Positions 32,955-41,376 are shown, numbered from the stretch's first letter. The stretch is DNA of 64,000 bases from Pedobacter quisquiliarum (GCF_014642175.1 NZ_BMIL01000003.1:186001-250000), one strand, 5' to 3'. A program made the numbers and translations. Notes: a model not told the origin generated them from the sequence alone.

Positions 32955-34595
32955 TTGAGAAGAAGAGATTTTTTATACATGACTGGAGTAGGTGCAGCCG
33001 CAGGGATGCTGCCTGCCATGCCTGCCTTTAGCAGGGAGATCTCCATAGCGGAGGCACTCACACCCGTTGATGTGAAACTAAAAAAACGGATGGCTGATGT
33101 TGCGCTGAATGCCGCAAAGGGCAAAGGTGCAACTTACACCGACGTTCGCATCGGCAGGTACTTACGACAGGTCGTAGCAACGAGAGAAAATAGGGTAGAC
33201 AACATTGCCAACGGCGAATCTTATGGTATTGGCATCCGCGTAATTGCTGCCGGAAGCTGGGGTTTCGCGGCGACCGACAAGATGGATGATGTAAGTATTG
33301 CCCGGGCCGCTGAAATGGCCGTGGCCATCGCGAAAGGTAATTCGAAGTTGATGACCGAACCGGTAAAACTTGCCCCTCAAAAAGGTTATGGTGAAGTAAG
33401 CTGGAAAACACCTGTGGAAGTAAATGGCTTTTCCGTACCAATCGCGGAAAAGGTAGAACTGCTGCTAGGCGTCAATGCTGCCGCGATGCAAGCGGGCGCG
33501 AAATACGTAAACTCCAACATGTTCCTGGTGAATGAACAAAAGTACTTTGCCTCCAGTGAAGGCTCTTATATTGATCAGGACATTCACAGAATTTGGCCTA
33601 CTTTCACGGTCACGAAAGTGGATGCCGCAGGTGGGAAATTCGAAACCAGAAACGCGCTGAGTGCACCCATGGGCATGGGCTACGAGTATATGCGGCCCAA
33701 GGAAGATCAGAAAATCAAAGGTGGGCCGGTTACGCTTTATAAAAACAACTACGATATTTTAGAGGATGTTAAGGAAGCGACTGCTCATGTAGACGAAAAG
33801 CTGAAGGCTAAACCGGTGCAACCCGGTAAATACGATCTGGTTCTGGATCCATCACACTTATTTCTGACCATCCATGAATCTGTTGGGCACCCTACAGAGC
33901 TCGACCGCGTATTGGGTTATGAAGCAAACTATGCCGGTACCAGCTTCCTGACACTGGATAAATGGGAAAGTAAAAAGTTCAATTTCGGAAGCAAGGAGGT
34001 CAACATCATTGCCGACCGGACCACACCTGGTTCGTTGGGGGCCATTGGCTACGATGATGAAGGGGTAAAAGCCGGTAAATGGGATATCATCAAAGATGGT
34101 ATTTTGGTTAACTATCAAACCATTCGCGACCAGGCCCATATCTTGGGTTTGAAGGAATCTCAGGGCTGTTGTTATGCAGATAGCTGGGACAGCATCCAAT
34201 TTCAGCGTATGCCAAACGTCTCCTTAGCACCGGGTAATGCAGCACTATCTGCTGCAGATATGGTGAAGAATGTAGAAAAGGGGATCTACATGTTTGGTAG
34301 AAATTCCTACTCCATAGATCAGCAGCGTTACAATTTTCAGTTCAGTGCGCAACTCGCTTATGAGATTAAAGAAGGTAAGATTGTTGGTATGCTCAAAGAT
34401 GCCGCTTATCAGGCCAATACACAGGAGTTCTGGAATTCTTGTGTACAACGCTGTGATAAGAACGATTACCGCTTAGGTGGAACATTTTCTGATGGAAAAG
34501 GTCAGCCAAGCCAGGTGAGTGCTGTTTCACACGGCAGTCCGACAACCAGGTTCAATGGCGTCAGCGTAATCAACACCGGAAGAAGGTTAGGCTAG
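32955..34595 (+). CDS. tldD: TldD family metalloprotease, second copy, with Tat leader
   Basis: A close paralogue of the first TldD; most positions align without gaps. It keeps HESVGHPTELD and SHGSPTTRFNG. The N-terminus is RRRDFLYMTGVGAAAGMLPAM, a good twin-arginine leader (RRxF-L) with an AFS-type cleavage region. The frame extends upstream to ATG 32922, but that would put codons across the terminator's T-run. The TTG at 32955 aligns with the TTG of the first copy, so it is preferred. Gene order tldD-tldE-tldD suggests two alternative heterodimers or an exported homologue pair. Confidence 0.88.
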   Translation: MRRRDFLYMTGVGAAAGMLPAMPAFSREISIAEALTPVDVKLKKRMADVALNAAKGKGATYTDVRIGRYLRQVVATRENRVDNIANGESYGIGIRVIAAGSWGFAATDKMDDVSIARAAEMAVAIAKGNSKLMTEPVKLAPQKGYGEVSWKTPVEVNGFSVPIAEKVELLLGVNAAAMQAGAKYVNSNMFLVNEQKYFASSEGSYIDQDIHRIWPTFTVTKVDAAGGKFETRNALSAPMGMGYEYMRPKEDQKIKGGPVTLYKNNYDILEDVKEATAHVDEKLKAKPVQPGKYDLVLDPSHLFLTIHESVGHPTELDRVLGYEANYAGTSFLTLDKWESKKFNFGSKEVNIIADRTTPGSLGAIGYDDEGVKAGKWDIIKDGILVNYQTIRDQAHILGLKESQGCCYADSWDSIQFQRMPNVSLAPGNAALSAADMVKNVEKGIYMFGRNSYSIDQQRYNFQFSAQLAYEIKEGKIVGMLKDAAYQANTQEFWNSCVQRCDKNDYRLGGTFSDGKGQPSQVSAVSHGSPTTRFNGVSVINTGRRLG

Positions 34596-34614
34596 CGCTA
34601 AAAGTTTTAATGTA

Positions 34615-34651
34615 AAAAGATCCCTGTTACGACACGTAGCAGGGATCTTTT
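34615..34651. terminator. Bidirectional terminator
   Basis: AAAAGATCCCTG (34615-34626) pairs with CAGGGATCTTTT (34640-34651) and the stem extends inward by ACG/CGT. It separates the second tldD from the convergent aldo/keto reductase gene. Confidence 0.85.
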
Positions 34652-34674
34652 TTGTTATAATATACCGCTCAGCA

Positions 34675-35829
34675 TTAACCTACAGGGATCGGTGCATTCT
34701 GCTCGATAAGTTTTGCTTGCTTTAAATCTTTCCAAAGCTCTGCCGGAATTTTTGTCGCCATTGAGGCTGCGTTACTGCTGGCCTGCGCACCGGTACTTGC
34801 TCCTGGAATAACAGCAGCAACAACAGGGTGTGCTGCAGAAAATTGCAGCGCCACAGTTGGAAGGTCTACATTGTATTTGGAGATGATGGCACTGATTTGC
34901 TTCCTTTTCTCCACCATTTCCGCAGGGACGGTGTCCCCATAGTTAAAACGATCCCTGTTAGCCAGAAAACCTGCATTTAGCGGACCGCCGATTACGGCTT
35001 TCACTTTTTTCTTTTCCATCGCAGGAAAAAGGCTGTTTAAAGCTGCTTTATGATCCACCAGGGAGTATTGTATAGCCACCAGACAGATGTCCGGATCTGC
35101 AACTTCCATGGCCTTCATTATGGGTTGCGGGGTATTTACACCCATGCCCCAACCTTTGATGATGCCTTCTTCTCGCATCTTAGAAAGCTCTGGAAATGCA
35201 CCCTTTGCAGCAATATTAAACTGGTCCATCCATTTATCGCCAAGTTCACCGGTATCAGGGGATAGGTCATGGACGTAAACGATGTCAATAGAGGACAGGC
35301 CCAGGCGCTGCAAACTATCTTCTATCGAGCGTCGTACCCCGGAGGCTGTATAATCGAATTTGTATTTGAAGTTCAATCGTCCTTTCCATAAACTTTTTGG
35401 ATCTGATTTGAAGTTTGGATCAGCATCAAACACGCGACCCACCTTTGTGGAAAGCACGAATTCATCACGGTTCTTTTCAAAAAGAAAGTGTCCCATGCGG
35501 CGCTCGCTTAAGCCAAAACCATAAAATGGAGAGGTATCAAAGTACCGTACACCAGCATCCCAGGCAGCGGCCATCGCCATTTCTATCTGTTGGTTACTAT
35601 TGACGTGCCAGGCATTGCCTGCAGCTACGCCGCCTAATCCAAAATTCTTCGGGAGTTTAAAATCATTAAAAAGGTTAGTAGACATGTTACTTTGCTTTGT
35701 AGGTGTTATAGATTGGGAAGCTTGTACAGCAAAAGCAGCGGGACCACCTACGGCGACTGCTGCTGTTGCTACGGCGGCCTTCGCTAAAAAGGCACGCCTG
35801 CTTTCCTGTTCGAAATTTTTGTTGTTCAT
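34675..35829 (-). CDS. Tat-exported aldo/keto reductase
   Basis: A 384-residue protein with a twin-arginine leader (SRRAFLAKAAVATAAVAVGG) followed by an aldo/keto reductase barrel. Catalytic residues appear in FDTSPFYG (Asp, Tyr), LSTKVGR (Lys) and YVHDLSPD (His). The SERRMG segment resembles D-threo-aldose 1-dehydrogenase and pyridoxal dehydrogenase relatives. The preferred ATG (35829) gives a normal Tat leader; the frame continues 21 codons upstream without a plausible signal. NAD(P) binding in an exported AKR implies folding before export. Substrate is unknown. Confidence 0.88.
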   Translation of the reverse strand: MNNKNFEQESRRAFLAKAAVATAAVAVGGPAAFAVQASQSITPTKQSNMSTNLFNDFKLPKNFGLGGVAAGNAWHVNSNQQIEMAMAAAWDAGVRYFDTSPFYGFGLSERRMGHFLFEKNRDEFVLSTKVGRVFDADPNFKSDPKSLWKGRLNFKYKFDYTASGVRRSIEDSLQRLGLSSIDIVYVHDLSPDTGELGDKWMDQFNIAAKGAFPELSKMREEGIIKGWGMGVNTPQPIMKAMEVADPDICLVAIQYSLVDHKAALNSLFPAMEKKKVKAVIGGPLNAGFLANRDRFNYGDTVPAEMVEKRKQISAIISKYNVDLPTVALQFSAAHPVVAAVIPGASTGAQASSNAASMATKIPAELWKDLKQAKLIEQNAPIPVG

Positions 35830-35948
35830 AATCGATCGTTTTCGATGATCATATAACACCCGTAAACATTTTATGTTCCTGATTTTTGTCATCCGCTACC
35901 CACCCTTTTCATACTTGATGCGCCCAGAATGTAAAATGGAGTACTTCA

Positions 35949-36140
35949 CTACTTCTTAATTCGTATTTCGAAAGTCTTATTCCCAACCATATTTTCAATG
36001 AAGTTGGTTTTCGAGTCGATGTAAAGAATTAAACCGAGGATCACAATAATGGCCACCATGATGATCTTTCGGCGCATGTATTGTTTAGAGGATGGTGATG
36101 GGTTACTTACAGCAGCTTTCTTGTTTCTTCCCTTTGACAT
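35949..36140 (-). CDS. Small single-pass membrane protein
   Basis: A 63-residue protein: a basic Ser/Pro-rich N-terminus (MSKGRNKKAAVSN..), KQYMRRK before a single helix (IIMVAIIVILGLILYI), and a short polar end KTFEIRIKK. Orientation rules put the N-terminus inside. The chosen ATG (36140) has a better context than a TTG three codons upstream. Position between two exported oxidoreductase-type genes gives no clue. Length and clean topology argue for a real gene. Confidence 0.65.
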   Translation of the reverse strand: MSKGRNKKAAVSNPSPSSKQYMRRKIIMVAIIVILGLILYIDSKTNFIENMVGNKTFEIRIKK

Positions 36141-36246
36141 AGTTCGCAAATATCGTGTTTCGCTGAATTAATCGCATCGTTGAAACTTTAATTAAATTAG
36201 GTGGTTCTCCTTTGGAGTTTTACCTTAGTTAAACCAATCATCAACA

Positions 36247-37041
36247 ATGAAAAGACGATCTTTCGTGAAAACAACAGTCCTGGGCACTGCAGCTGCAGCA
36301 ATACTACCGCAACTAAGCTTGGGACATACAAACCCTAAAACAGAGAACCGCATGTACTATGAACTTCGTACCTATATCTTAAAGGATGCTAACCAACAAA
36401 GCCTTGTCGAAAACTACTTTGAAAAAGCGGCCATTCCCGCATTGAACAAGCTCGGTATAAAAAATGTTGGGGTATTTACAGAAATAAAACCCTCAGGTCA
36501 ATCTACGCTGATTGCCTTGATTCCATACAAATCAATAGCGGATTTTGAAAGCGTAAACAGCAAGCTGGATCAGGATAAGGCTTATTTAACCGCCGGTGCG
36601 GCCTACTTAAATGCACCTGCAACGGCATCGGCGTATGAACGTATTGAAAGTTCATTGTTAAAAGCCTTTACGCACATGCCAGGATTGGAGCTTCCGGCGA
36701 AAGGCAAACGCATTTTTGAATTGCGTAGGTATGAGCATGCCAGCGAGGCTGCGGGTGTTAAAAAGCGGGAGATGTTTAACGATGCTGGCGAGATCGACAT
36801 CTTCAAGCGCCTGGGCTTTAAACCGGTATTCTTCGGAGAAACCATAATTGGTGACCACCGTCCGAATCTTTTCTATATGGTAACTTTCGACGATATGGCT
36901 GCACACGATCAGCATTGGAAATCATTCGGCGGCGACCCGGAATGGAAAAAGATCAGTGCCATACCCGACTATGCTGATGCAAAGCTGGTATCCAAGATCA
37001 CAGCTACTTTTCTGCAGCCGGCAGCTTATTCGCAGATCTAA
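36247..37041 (+). CDS. NIPSNAP family protein with Tat leader
   Basis: A 264-residue protein with MKRRSFVKTTVLGTAAAAIL, a twin-arginine leader, and two ferredoxin-like NIPSNAP repeats: MYYELRTYILKD at about 35-140 and IFELRRYEHASE at about 155-255. The second repeat has FFGETIIGDHRPNLFYMVTF. NIPSNAP proteins belong to the dimeric alpha-beta barrel superfamily; in Bacteroidota they are often exported and next to sugar-metabolism genes. The role is unknown. It is transcribed away from the small membrane protein. Confidence 0.9.
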   Translation: MKRRSFVKTTVLGTAAAAILPQLSLGHTNPKTENRMYYELRTYILKDANQQSLVENYFEKAAIPALNKLGIKNVGVFTEIKPSGQSTLIALIPYKSIADFESVNSKLDQDKAYLTAGAAYLNAPATASAYERIESSLLKAFTHMPGLELPAKGKRIFELRRYEHASEAAGVKKREMFNDAGEIDIFKRLGFKPVFFGETIIGDHRPNLFYMVTFDDMAAHDQHWKSFGGDPEWKKISAIPDYADAKLVSKITATFLQPAAYSQI

Positions 37042-37056
37042 GCATTGCCAGAATTA

Positions 37057-37100
37057 AACACAAAGCGCCGGCTGGTATACTCCAGTCGGCGCTTTGTGTT
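37057..37100. terminator. Bidirectional terminator
   Basis: A 14-base-pair stem (37057-37070 with 37087-37100) encloses a second CTGG/CCAG stem. It separates NIPSNAP from the convergent alcohol dehydrogenase gene. Confidence 0.85.
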
Positions 37101-37124
37101 TATATGTAATGTGCGTTAAAAAAT

Positions 37125-38285
37125 TTAGTAACTCATGGTAACAATCTTCGCAACATCTGCTGGAGCGAGCTTTTTGTGCTCACCAAGACCAAGCCATCCT
37201 CTTTCCTGGAATCGTTGTTCGATCTTTTCAGCAGTACCTTCAAATTGATCTGTGTAGGCAGAAAGTGCTGTGTCGATTTCGAGACTATGAAAAAATGCTT
37301 CGGTTTTTTCGATTGCGGCTTTTGCTACTGCATCTGTGTCTCCCTCAGCGAGGCCCCACACGCGCTTACCATATTGTGCAAGTTTTTCTTTTTTTGCATC
37401 AAAGTTGAAGCGGTAATGACTTGGAACAATCACGGCTAAAGTCCTCGCATGGTCAATGCCAAACAAGGCTGTAAGTTCATGGCCGATCGCATGAACCGAC
37501 CAATCGGTTGGTACACCTTTTTGGATCAATCCATTTAGGGCCATCGTGCAGGACCACATGAAATTTGCAGCGGCTTCGTAGTCGGCCGGATTATCCATTA
37601 CCCTTGGGGCGATTTCGATCAGCGTTTGCATGATGCTCTCCGCAAAGCGGTCTTGCAGAAATGCCTGGGTAGGGTAGGTCATATACTGCTCAAGTACATG
37701 CGTAAATGCATCTGTGATACCATTTGCCAACTGCCGTTTCGGGATAGACGTAATAACCTGCGGATCAATTATGGAAAAAATGGGGAATAAGCCCGGGCCA
37801 CCCATTGAAAGCTTCTCCTGCGTTGTTTTCCGGGTAATCACCGCACCAGAGTTCATTTCCGAACCTGTTGCCGGAATGGTTAGTACGGTGCCAAATGGCA
37901 AACCCCTGAAAGTTCTGATGCTGTTCTTCAGAATATCCCATGGTTCAGCACCTTCAAATAAGGCAGCGGCTGAAAGAAACTTGACGCCGTCGATAACCGA
38001 ACCACCGCCCACGGCCAGCATAAAGTCAATCTTTTCTGCTTTGATGATGCGCAGTGCTTCCAAGAGGATATCATATTCGGGGTTTGCAGGGATACCCCCA
38101 AATTCTACGACTTCAAAGCCTTCAAGGGCTTTGGTCACTTGCTCATAGATGCCGTTGGCTTTGATGCTGCCGCCGCCATAAAGCATCATTACTTTTGCGC
38201 CTTGAGGGATCTCGGTCGCTATTTTACTAATCTGATCACGACCAAAAATGATCTTTGTGGGATTTTGAAATTCGAAATTTAACAT
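37125..38285 (-). CDS. Iron-type alcohol dehydrogenase, YqhD/BdhA-like
   Basis: A 386-residue group III metal-dependent dehydrogenase. GGGSVIDGVKFL is the NAD(P)-binding signature and TGSEMNSGAVI lines the active site. Metal ligands are visible in ITDAFTHVLEQY and in AIGHELTALFGIDHAR. The GGGS motif and length match YqhD-type NADPH-dependent aldehyde reductases, which detoxify short aldehydes. The ATG at 38285 lies 9 bases before the previous gene's stop on this strand. It is the last gene of the MarR-controlled set. Confidence 0.9.
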   Translation of the reverse strand: MLNFEFQNPTKIIFGRDQISKIATEIPQGAKVMMLYGGGSIKANGIYEQVTKALEGFEVVEFGGIPANPEYDILLEALRIIKAEKIDFMLAVGGGSVIDGVKFLSAAALFEGAEPWDILKNSIRTFRGLPFGTVLTIPATGSEMNSGAVITRKTTQEKLSMGGPGLFPIFSIIDPQVITSIPKRQLANGITDAFTHVLEQYMTYPTQAFLQDRFAESIMQTLIEIAPRVMDNPADYEAAANFMWSCTMALNGLIQKGVPTDWSVHAIGHELTALFGIDHARTLAVIVPSHYRFNFDAKKEKLAQYGKRVWGLAEGDTDAVAKAAIEKTEAFFHSLEIDTALSAYTDQFEGTAEKIEQRFQERGWLGLGEHKKLAPADVAKIVTMSY

Positions 38286-38294
38286 TTTATACAA

Positions 38295-39287
38295 TTAGAT
38301 TTTTACCACCATTTTACCTTCGTTTTTGCCTTCGAATAGATCCATAAATGCTTGTGGAATCTGTTCAAAGCCATCTACGATGGTTTCTGCGTGTTGGAGT
38401 TTTCCGGCTTTAAGCCAGTCCGATAGTTGCTTCACGCCTTCAGGGAACTTTTCCGCGTAATTACTTACGATAAAGCCTTGCATCAGCATACTGTTCTTTA
38501 GAATATAAGGTTGAAGTCTCGGGCCCTGGCTCGCTTCAGTATCGTTATAAGAGGAGATGGTACCACAGATTGCAATACGTCCCCATTTATTCATGTTGAA
38601 AATGACCGCATCAGAGATGTCGCCGCCGACATTATCAAAATAGATGTCTACACCATCCGGAGCAGCAGCAGCGATAGCCTCCTGCATGTTCTTGGTGGTT
38701 TTATAGTTGATTGCTTCATCAAATCCGAACTTAGATTTCAACAGCGCTGTTTTTTCATCCGAGCCTGCGATGCCGATTACCTTACATCCAAGGATCTTAC
38801 CGATCTGGCCGACGATGCTACCAACCGCGCCCGCCGCACCGGATACCACCAGGGTTTCACCAGTTTTTGGCTTTCCAATTTCCTGTAAACCCATCAAGGC
38901 TGTTAAACCGGTCATACCCAAAACGCCCAGGTAAGCAGATAAACCCACCGAAGGATCAACCTTGGTCAGCCCCTGGCCATTGCTTGTTTGATATAATTTC
39001 CACGCTAAACCTGCAGTGACATAATCACCTGCTTTGAAATCCTGGTTATTGGACGCGGTTACTTCGGCAATGATTGCCGAGCTCATCGGCTCATTCAGCT
39101 CGAAAGGGGGGACATACGATTTTGCATCACTCATTCGTCCACGTAAATAGGGGTCTACAGAAACGTAGGTTGTTTTTAAGAGCACTTCCCCGTCTTTTGC
39201 CTCTGGCATATCGATATCTTCAAATTTGAAGTCGCTTTCAGCCGGTTTTCCAACTGGTCTGTTTGCTAATAAGATTGCTTTGTTCAT
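38295..39287 (-). CDS. NADP-dependent oxidoreductase of the zinc-free MDR group (CurA/YncB-like)
   Basis: A 330-residue medium-chain reductase. YVSVDPYLRGRMSD at about 45 and SGAAGAVGSIVGQIGK at about 150 are typical of leukotriene-B4-dehydrogenase/CurA-like NADPH reductases of alpha,beta-unsaturated carbonyls; zinc ligands are absent, as expected. A 16-base perfect palindrome lies 24 bases upstream of the ATG. Together with the aldehyde reductase it would clear reactive carbonyls or quinone-like compounds, and a MarR regulator is encoded just upstream. Confidence 0.9.
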   Translation of the reverse strand: MNKAILLANRPVGKPAESDFKFEDIDMPEAKDGEVLLKTTYVSVDPYLRGRMSDAKSYVPPFELNEPMSSAIIAEVTASNNQDFKAGDYVTAGLAWKLYQTSNGQGLTKVDPSVGLSAYLGVLGMTGLTALMGLQEIGKPKTGETLVVSGAAGAVGSIVGQIGKILGCKVIGIAGSDEKTALLKSKFGFDEAINYKTTKNMQEAIAAAAPDGVDIYFDNVGGDISDAVIFNMNKWGRIAICGTISSYNDTEASQGPRLQPYILKNSMLMQGFIVSNYAEKFPEGVKQLSDWLKAGKLQHAETIVDGFEQIPQAFMDLFEGKNEGKMVVKI

Positions 39288-39310
39288 AATCCTTTGTTTA
39301 ATGGTTTTTT

Positions 39311-39326
39311 AGCATCCATGGATGCT
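39311..39326 (-). promoter_or_regulatory. MarR-type operator upstream of the reductase
   Basis: AGCATCCATGGATGCT is a perfect 16-base palindrome in the 55-base gap between marR and the reductase gene. Its core TCCATGGATG recurs in front of marR at 39795-39806. Shared site plus adjacent regulator is good evidence for an operator. Confidence 0.75.
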
Positions 39327-39342
39327 ATTGATGTAAATTTTT

Positions 39343-39780
39343 TTATTTCCGCATTTGCTCGAGCAAGTCGTTGAGCTGGTCTGCCTGGGCTACGTCCAGG
39401 TTAAGCTCTAAAGCATCAATGATTTGCCGTGCTTGTTTTTTCAGCTTTGCGCCTTCAGGTGTCAGTTTAACATAAACAACCCGCTGATCATTTAAGTTCC
39501 GATCCTTTTGAATTAGTCCCTTTTCAAGCAGCTTGTTCAGCAGGCGGGATGTATTCGGCATCCGGTCAATCAGACGTTCTTTTATCAGGTTCACAGTAGC
39601 CATCCGCTCGGGTTGTCCATATAAGATGCTAAGTGCGTTAAACTGCTGCAGTGATAGCCCTGTCGGCTTTAAAGCTGTAGAAATCCGGTTTAATGCCCAG
39701 TTTGAAGTGAAAATCAGGTTTGTAAGTGCGCGTTGTTGCGCATTTGGAAATTCATGTTTTAGCTCCTGTTCAATCTTCAT
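39343..39780 (-). CDS. MarR family transcriptional regulator
   Basis: A 145-residue winged-helix regulator. SLQQFNALSILYGQPERMATVNLIKERL covers the first helices (given in parts: SLQQFNALSIL, NLIKERLIDRMPNTSRLLNKL), followed by the wing DQRVVYVKLTPEGAKL. It carries no obvious redox cysteine, so it probably responds to a small molecule. The order marR, reductase, aldehyde reductase on one strand, with matching palindromes before the first and second genes, fits auto-regulation and control of a carbonyl-detoxification operon. Confidence 0.9.
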   Translation of the reverse strand: MKIEQELKHEFPNAQQRALTNLIFTSNWALNRISTALKPTGLSLQQFNALSILYGQPERMATVNLIKERLIDRMPNTSRLLNKLLEKGLIQKDRNLNDQRVVYVKLTPEGAKLKKQARQIIDALELNLDVAQADQLNDLLEQMRK

Positions 39781-39784
39781 GTTG

Positions 39785-39806
39785 CAAAAGTAACTTCCAT
39801 GGATGA
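39785..39806 (-). promoter_or_regulatory. marR promoter with overlapping operator
   Basis: On the minus strand TACTTTTG (39785-39792) fits TAnnTTTG. The operator core TTCCATGGATGA (39795-39806) lies directly upstream in the promoter spacer, so bound MarR would block polymerase. Initiation 5-7 bases past the box falls at or next to the ATG (39780), predicting a nearly leaderless message. Confidence 0.6.
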
Positions 39807-39921
39807 TATTTGTTTCGCTTCATTTTTGAAAATTGTTGCTAAAAGGTCATTATGCGAGGGATAGGCGGTTAGCCCGGCACAGGCTGGCATGAAATTGATG
39901 TAGAGTTAACAAGCATAACTT

Positions 39922-39929
39922 TATCTTTG
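39922..39929 (+). promoter_or_regulatory. -7 box of the metallophosphoesterase gene
   Basis: TATCTTTG fits TAnnTTTG. Initiation would fall near 39935, only a few bases before the ATG at 39939. No good -33 box was found. Confidence 0.45.
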
Positions 39930-39938
39930 CACTGCATT

Positions 39939-41075
39939 ATGTACAAACTAGCTTTATCCGACACGAAATATAAAACGCCCGTATTCAAGAAGAATATACC
40001 TGACGACAGCTTTAAATACCAGCCCCTCCCTAAGCCCTCAGGGAAGTACCCATATCACATGGATTTAACGGAAATTGTTGATGATCCACCTGTGGACAAG
40101 ATGGTGTTCCACATGGTAGGGGATACCGGTAGTGTTCGGAATCCCTCATTTCAGAAACTTGTTGTCGCGCAGATGTTGAGACACTTTAAAGCAAATGGAG
40201 CTGAAGAAGATGATCCGCAGTTTCTGTATCATCTAGGGGATGTCGTTTACAATTTTGGTGAGGCGAGTGCCTATAAGAGTCAGTTTTTTACGCCTTACGA
40301 AAAGTACCCTGCGCCAATTGTAGCAATTGCCGGAAATCATGATAGTGAGATAAACCCGGATAGCAAACCCTATAAAAGCCTGGACGCCTTTACCGCCGTA
40401 TTCTGCGATACCGAACGCCAGGTGGTTTCTTTTAGTGGTGATGCTGAACGTAGGAGCATGACCCAGCCAAATGTATACTGGACATTGGAAACACCGCTTG
40501 CTACTTTCATTGGATTGCATAGCAATACACCCAAGTTTGGTATCGTTACGGAAGAACAGCGTGCATGGTTTAGAAAGGAGTTGCTTGCTGCAGATAAACA
40601 CAGACCGGAGAAAGCGTTGATCGTCTGTATCCATCATTCGCCGTACTCTGCAGACATCAACCATGGATCGAGCATACCCATGATCGAGTTTCTGGAAAGT
40701 GCTTTTGCGGAAACCGGGGTGAAGCCTGATGTTGTTTTTAGCGGGCATGTGCACAATTACCAGCGTATGCAAAAGCAGTATCCAGATGGGGACAGTGTCC
40801 TGTTTATTGTTGCTGGTGGCGGCGGCTATGATGAGTTGCATCCCGTTGCTTCGGAGGATGATGATCGCTTTACTAATGAAAATTCAATGTTCCAGGGTGT
40901 GCAACTTCTGAACTACTGTGACGACAAACACGGCTTTTTGAAAGTCAGCATTGAACGCGGACCAGAAGGATTATCACTTAGCGGGGCATATTACAGTATT
41001 CCGCATGAAGAAGAAATAGATAGTGATGACCCGGCTGTGCTTGCGGACGAGTTTCTAATAAACCTGCGCCGCTAG
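39939..41075 (+). CDS. Calcineurin-like metallophosphoesterase
   Basis: A 378-residue cytoplasmic-type phosphoesterase. The five metal and active-site motifs occur in order: GDTGS near 65 (in place of the usual GDxH), HLGDVVY near 95, AGNHDSE near 130, IHHSPYS near 230 and SGHVHNYQR near 265. No signal peptide is present. The ATG at 39939 is chosen over a TTG 12 bases earlier that overlaps the promoter box. Substrate is unknown. Confidence 0.9.
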   Translation: MYKLALSDTKYKTPVFKKNIPDDSFKYQPLPKPSGKYPYHMDLTEIVDDPPVDKMVFHMVGDTGSVRNPSFQKLVVAQMLRHFKANGAEEDDPQFLYHLGDVVYNFGEASAYKSQFFTPYEKYPAPIVAIAGNHDSEINPDSKPYKSLDAFTAVFCDTERQVVSFSGDAERRSMTQPNVYWTLETPLATFIGLHSNTPKFGIVTEEQRAWFRKELLAADKHRPEKALIVCIHHSPYSADINHGSSIPMIEFLESAFAETGVKPDVVFSGHVHNYQRMQKQYPDGDSVLFIVAGGGGYDELHPVASEDDDRFTNENSMFQGVQLLNYCDDKHGFLKVSIERGPEGLSLSGAYYSIPHEEEIDSDDPAVLADEFLINLRR

Positions 41076-41106
41076 GGCTATAATCTATTAGCTGGATTAA
41101 AATTGT

Positions 41107-41132
41107 AAACGCCTTCATCTCTGAAGGCGTTT
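41107..41132. terminator. Terminator-like hairpin
   Basis: AAACGCCTTCA (41107-41117) pairs with TGAAGGCGTTT (41122-41132) around TCTC. It lies between convergent genes; the following T-run is short. Confidence 0.65.
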
Positions 41133-41157
41133 ATGTTATTAAAATAAAAGAAAATGG

Positions 41158-41376
41158 CTAATGCTTGATACTTTTCGCATACTCCAATAGCATTCTCCGG
41201 AATGCAAGGTATTGTTCATTGAACTCGATGAAATCACCCTTGGTGGTATCGTAAATACATGCAATCGGGAGTGGAAGTTTAATGGACTGGAGCGCTACTT
41301 TCACGCTTTGCAAATCTGCAGCCATCTTGTGCCAAATGTCGTTGGCATGATCGTCGTAAATTATTCCTATACACAT
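41158..41376 (-). CDS. Small protein of unknown function
   Basis: A 72-residue protein read from ATG 41376: MCIGIIYDDHANDIWHK at the start, LQSIKLPLPIACIYDTTKGD in the middle, and a helical FRRMLLEYAKSIKH tail. No signal or membrane segment. I do not recognise the family. The frame is clean, codon use resembles neighbours, and it converges on a terminator, so it is probably real. The frame continues 13 codons upstream to 41415 without a better start. Confidence 0.5.
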   Translation of the reverse strand: MCIGIIYDDHANDIWHKMAADLQSVKVALQSIKLPLPIACIYDTTKGDFIEFNEQYLAFRRMLLEYAKSIKH

